A stretch of 17,271 nucleotides of DNA from contig CAJOQA010000250.1 of NCBI GenBank assembly GCA_905236465.1, forward strand, positions 1-17,271, in the 5' to 3' direction. Numbering within the stretch: position 1 is the first letter of the stretch; every line of letters begins with the position of its first letter. The notes under the pieces are model-generated. The model saw only the letters and a list, made by a program, of their open reading frames with translations, ran no database searches and was not told the origin of the DNA. Origin of the DNA: an uncultured Treponema sp. GTDB taxonomy: Bacteria > Spirochaetota > Spirochaetia > Treponematales > Treponemataceae. Of the stretch, positions 15,133-17,271 are shown piece after piece. The position numbers and the translations under genes are program-made.

Positions 15133-15164
15133 ATATCGGCAAATTTTTTTTTGATTTTTTTTTA
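15133..15164 (-). promoter_or_regulatory. groL: Sigma-28-like promoter of groL with phased A-tracts
   Basis: On the minus strand, GCCGATAT (15140-15133) matches the sigma-28 -10 consensus GCCGATAA except at the last two positions or fewer. The four bases 15 upstream are AAAA in place of TAAA. Two runs of nine A (15163-15155 and 15152-15144), centred 11 bases apart, lie just upstream and would be in helical phase. The predicted start near 15126 gives a leader of about 80 bases. The only other -10 candidate, TATAAT at 15067-15062, would place the start inside the ribosome binding site. Confidence 0.38.
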
Positions 15165-15173
15165 GACCAGCCC

Positions 15174-17249
15174 CTATTTTAAGTAGACCATAAGCAACAT
15201 GATGTCGCTGTTGCGGATCCCGCTGATTCGTGATGCCTGCCCCAATGTTAGGGGACGGACCTTTTCCAACTTGCCACGGCTTTCTGCAGAAAGCGCTACT
15301 ACCTTGCCATAGTCAAAGTCAGCAGGAATTTTTGCCCTTTCCATTTTGTGCAACTTTGCAACACGGGCATCCTGTTTTTCTATATAATACTTGTACTTAA
15401 AATCTTCTTGAGCAATCTGCCATTCAAGTGCTGTAAAGTCACCAGGATTCTCTACACTTTCTCCTTTTTTTGTTAAGTATTCAATGGCTTCGTCAACTTT
15501 TTGGTATTTTAAATTGACAGCTTCCATTTGCCCTTTGCTGATCAATCCTACTTCAAAGCCCTTCTGCCGCAGCCTGCGGTCAGCTGTATCGTGACGCAGT
15601 TTAAGACGATATTCAGCTCTTGCGGTAAACATTCTGTAGGGTTCCTTTGTGCCAAGCGTTACAAGGTCATCAATTAAAACCCCGATGTAGGCTTCGTCTC
15701 TGCCGAGTATGAGGGGAGTGTAGCTTGGAATTGCGTTAAAATTGTTAAAGCCAGCTTTTTCTTGAAAGTCCCTTAATTTTTTTGTCAGGGCTTTTGTTTC
15801 CCTCTCTGAGATTTCTGCAAAATTCTTTAGCTCTTCTAAAGAAAAAATTGCTTTGGGCATAAAGCGGCCCTTTTCTGCGCTAGAAGGAGCTGAGCCCATA
15901 GCAGAGTCCGCCTTGCAGAGGGGACCGCAAAGTTTTATATGCTCCTTAGCGTAAAGACCTGCGTTTATTCCTGCAACAAGTCCCTGACCGGCTGCTTCCT
16001 CGTAGCCTGAAGTTCCGTTGATTTGCCCTGCGTTAAAAAGGCCTGCAACTCTTTTTGTCTCTAAGGATGGGAAAAGTTGGGTAGGCTCCACGTAGTCGTA
16101 TTCAACCGCATAACCTGGCCGGCTTACCGTGCAGTTTTCAAAGCCTGGCATTGTGCGCAAAAAGGCATCCTGTACTTCTTCTGGTAGGGAAGAGGAAAGT
16201 CCGTTTATGTAAATTTCGTCTGTCTCAAGGCCTTCAGGTTCAATAAAGAGCTGATGCCGTTCCCTTTCTGTAAACCGCATGACCTTGTCTTCTATTGAAG
16301 GACAGTAGCGGGGACCTACTCCGTGGATTTTGCCTGAATAAAGGGGGGACCTGTTTATGTTTTCCCGTATTATTCTGTGGGTCTCTTCGTTTGTGTAAAC
16401 TAAGTGGCAGGGGACCTGTTCCCTGTTTACGCTGGGGTTGTCGAAGCTGAAGGGGATTATGACATCGTCCCCTTCTTGTAGCTCAAAGGAGGAAAAGTCT
16501 ACAGTGTGCCTTAGTATTCTGGGGGGAGTTCCTGTTTTTAAGCGACCGGTTGTAAAGCCTAGGCGGTTAAGGCTTTCTGTTAAGCCAAAAGCTCCGCCTT
16601 CACCAATGCGGCCACAAGGGGCATCGTATTCGCCAATAAAAATGCGGCCTCCCAAAAAGGTTCCTGTAGTTAAGACTAGGGACCGGCAGGGTATGATTCT
16701 TCCACGCTCCGTTACTATGCCGATGACCTTTTGTCTTTTTCCTGATTTTGCAGCTTCTGTTGCGAACTGGTAGTCTACGCTGCCCCGTTTTTCGCCAGGA
16801 ATAGAGCCGTATTCAGATGCTGAATCTGACTGTGGGGGCAGGTCTTGGTTTGAGGCTATTGTTAGCACATCTATTACAGTGTCCATTAGGGTAGACAGGT
16901 TGTCTGTTGTCTCTAAAAGCTTTCTCGCAAGCCTAGAATAGAGCAGCTTATCTGCCTGGCTTCTTGGGGATTGAACTGCAGGCCCCCTGCTTTTGTTTAG
17001 CATCCTAAACTGAATCATGGACTGGTCTATTAGTTTTCCCATTTGACCGCCAAGGGCATCGATTTCACGTACAATGTTACCCTTTGCAATTCCCCCGATT
17101 GAAGGATTGCAGCTCATTCTGCCAACAGAATCTATAGTTTGTGTTACAAGAAGTGTTTTTAGTCCCATTCGGGCACAAGATAGGGCTGCTTCTATCCCTG
17201 CGTGCCCGCCACCTGCAACTACTACATCAAAAGAATCATAAAAAGACAT
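15174..17249 (-). CDS. mnmG: tRNA uridine-5-carboxymethylaminomethyl modification enzyme, FAD subunit
   Basis: FAD-binding partner of MnmE in cmnm5U34 modification at the tRNA wobble position. The N-terminal dinucleotide fold has A12-G-G-G-H-A-G-I-E, then S46-C47-N-P-S-I-G-G-I-A-K-G. The second conserved Cys is C316 in R-Y-C-P-S-I-E-D-K. G231-F-T-T-G-R-L-K-T-G-T-P-P, F405-N-A-G-Q-I-N-G-T-S-G-Y-E-E-A and G533-T-K-E-P-Y-R-M-F-T also match the family. The C terminus carries the G670-Q-A-S-R-I-S-G tRNA-binding motif. At 691 residues it is longer than the usual roughly 630, owing to two apparent insertions (about 133-173 and 438-506). No terminator separates it from groL, which starts 130 bases later. 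No Shine-Dalgarno sequence precedes the ATG. Confidence 0.97.
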   Translation of the reverse strand: MSFYDSFDVVVAGGGHAGIEAALSCARMGLKTLLVTQTIDSVGRMSCNPSIGGIAKGNIVREIDALGGQMGKLIDQSMIQFRMLNKSRGPAVQSPRSQADKLLYSRLARKLLETTDNLSTLMDTVIDVLTIASNQDLPPQSDSASEYGSIPGEKRGSVDYQFATEAAKSGKRQKVIGIVTERGRIIPCRSLVLTTGTFLGGRIFIGEYDAPCGRIGEGGAFGLTESLNRLGFTTGRLKTGTPPRILRHTVDFSSFELQEGDDVIIPFSFDNPSVNREQVPCHLVYTNEETHRIIRENINRSPLYSGKIHGVGPRYCPSIEDKVMRFTERERHQLFIEPEGLETDEIYINGLSSSLPEEVQDAFLRTMPGFENCTVSRPGYAVEYDYVEPTQLFPSLETKRVAGLFNAGQINGTSGYEEAAGQGLVAGINAGLYAKEHIKLCGPLCKADSAMGSAPSSAEKGRFMPKAIFSLEELKNFAEISERETKALTKKLRDFQEKAGFNNFNAIPSYTPLILGRDEAYIGVLIDDLVTLGTKEPYRMFTARAEYRLKLRHDTADRRLRQKGFEVGLISKGQMEAVNLKYQKVDEAIEYLTKKGESVENPGDFTALEWQIAQEDFKYKYYIEKQDARVAKLHKMERAKIPADFDYGKVVALSAESRGKLEKVRPLTLGQASRISGIRNSDIMLLMVYLK

Positions 17250-17264
17250 GATTAGAGGATTATA
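17250..17264 (-). promoter_or_regulatory. mnmG: Possible near-leaderless -10 box of mnmG
   Basis: TATAAT (17264-17259) on the minus strand lies 9 bases before the mnmG ATG, and no ribosome binding site is between them. A start 6 bases beyond the box would give a leader of about 3 bases. The -35 region falls outside the window, so the element cannot be judged fully. Confidence 0.35.
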
Positions 17265-17271
17265 ATGAAAA

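Noticed and set aside
15044..15173. CIRCE operator expected before groL
   Set aside because: No TTAGCACTC or GAGTGCTAA arm is present on either strand.
1..17271. Mobile element, phage, CRISPR or toxin-antitoxin content
   Set aside because: No transposase, integrase, spaced direct repeats or small paired genes were found; the gene content is housekeeping plus envelope proteins.

Overview
The window reads as ordinary chromosomal DNA of a low-GC spirochaete, most likely a Treponema. The signs are the protein mix (a TPR/beta-propeller/VWA surface-type protein, a GroEL with no adjacent GroES, several exported proteins with no recognisable wider family), AT-rich intergenic DNA and GCCGATAT elements resembling sigma-28 promoter cores. 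The genus call rests on recall of protein sequences, not on a search, and no species can be given. I see no phage, insertion sequence, CRISPR array, tRNA or rRNA. Coding density is very high and no gene-free stretch exceeds about 130 bases.

Layout. (1) Bases 1-1967, plus strand: the 3' part of an exported TPR/beta-propeller/VWA protein whose true start is probably left of the window. (2) 1989-5159, minus strand: a two-gene unit of a polytopic membrane protein followed by DNA polymerase IV (dinB). (3) 5160-5282: a divergent promoter region. (4) 5283-7901, plus strand: a compact unit of a soluble protein with possible GHKL-ATPase-like motifs, a small lipoprotein and trmB (tRNA m7G46 methyltransferase). 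It converges on the next unit with a 4-base gap. (5) 13321-7906, minus strand: a small Cys-rich membrane protein of FeoB-associated type, oligoendopeptidase F (pepF), both exonuclease VII subunits (xseA, xseB) and mutL. (6) 15043-13421, minus strand: groL with tandem hairpins after its stop. (7) 17249-15174, minus strand: mnmG (tRNA U34 modification).

How the genes fit together. Four proteins serve DNA repair and damage tolerance (DinB, XseA, XseB, MutL), and three of these carry sliding-clamp-binding or clamp-binding-like peptides. Two serve tRNA modification (TrmB, MnmG). GroL and PepF serve protein folding and peptide turnover. The exported proteins at 1-1967, 3156-5159 and 6446-7144 are the least understood.

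The most interesting signals are regulatory. Three minus-strand genes (3156-5159 protein, xseA, 74-residue Cys-rich protein) lack a Shine-Dalgarno sequence and have a promoter-like pair whose -10 box lies exactly 6 bases before the ATG, which predicts leaderless transcripts. mnmG looks similar. In contrast, groL and the 5283 gene have good ribosome binding sites and share a GCCGATAT element in the correct orientation. No clearly new multi-gene system is visible.
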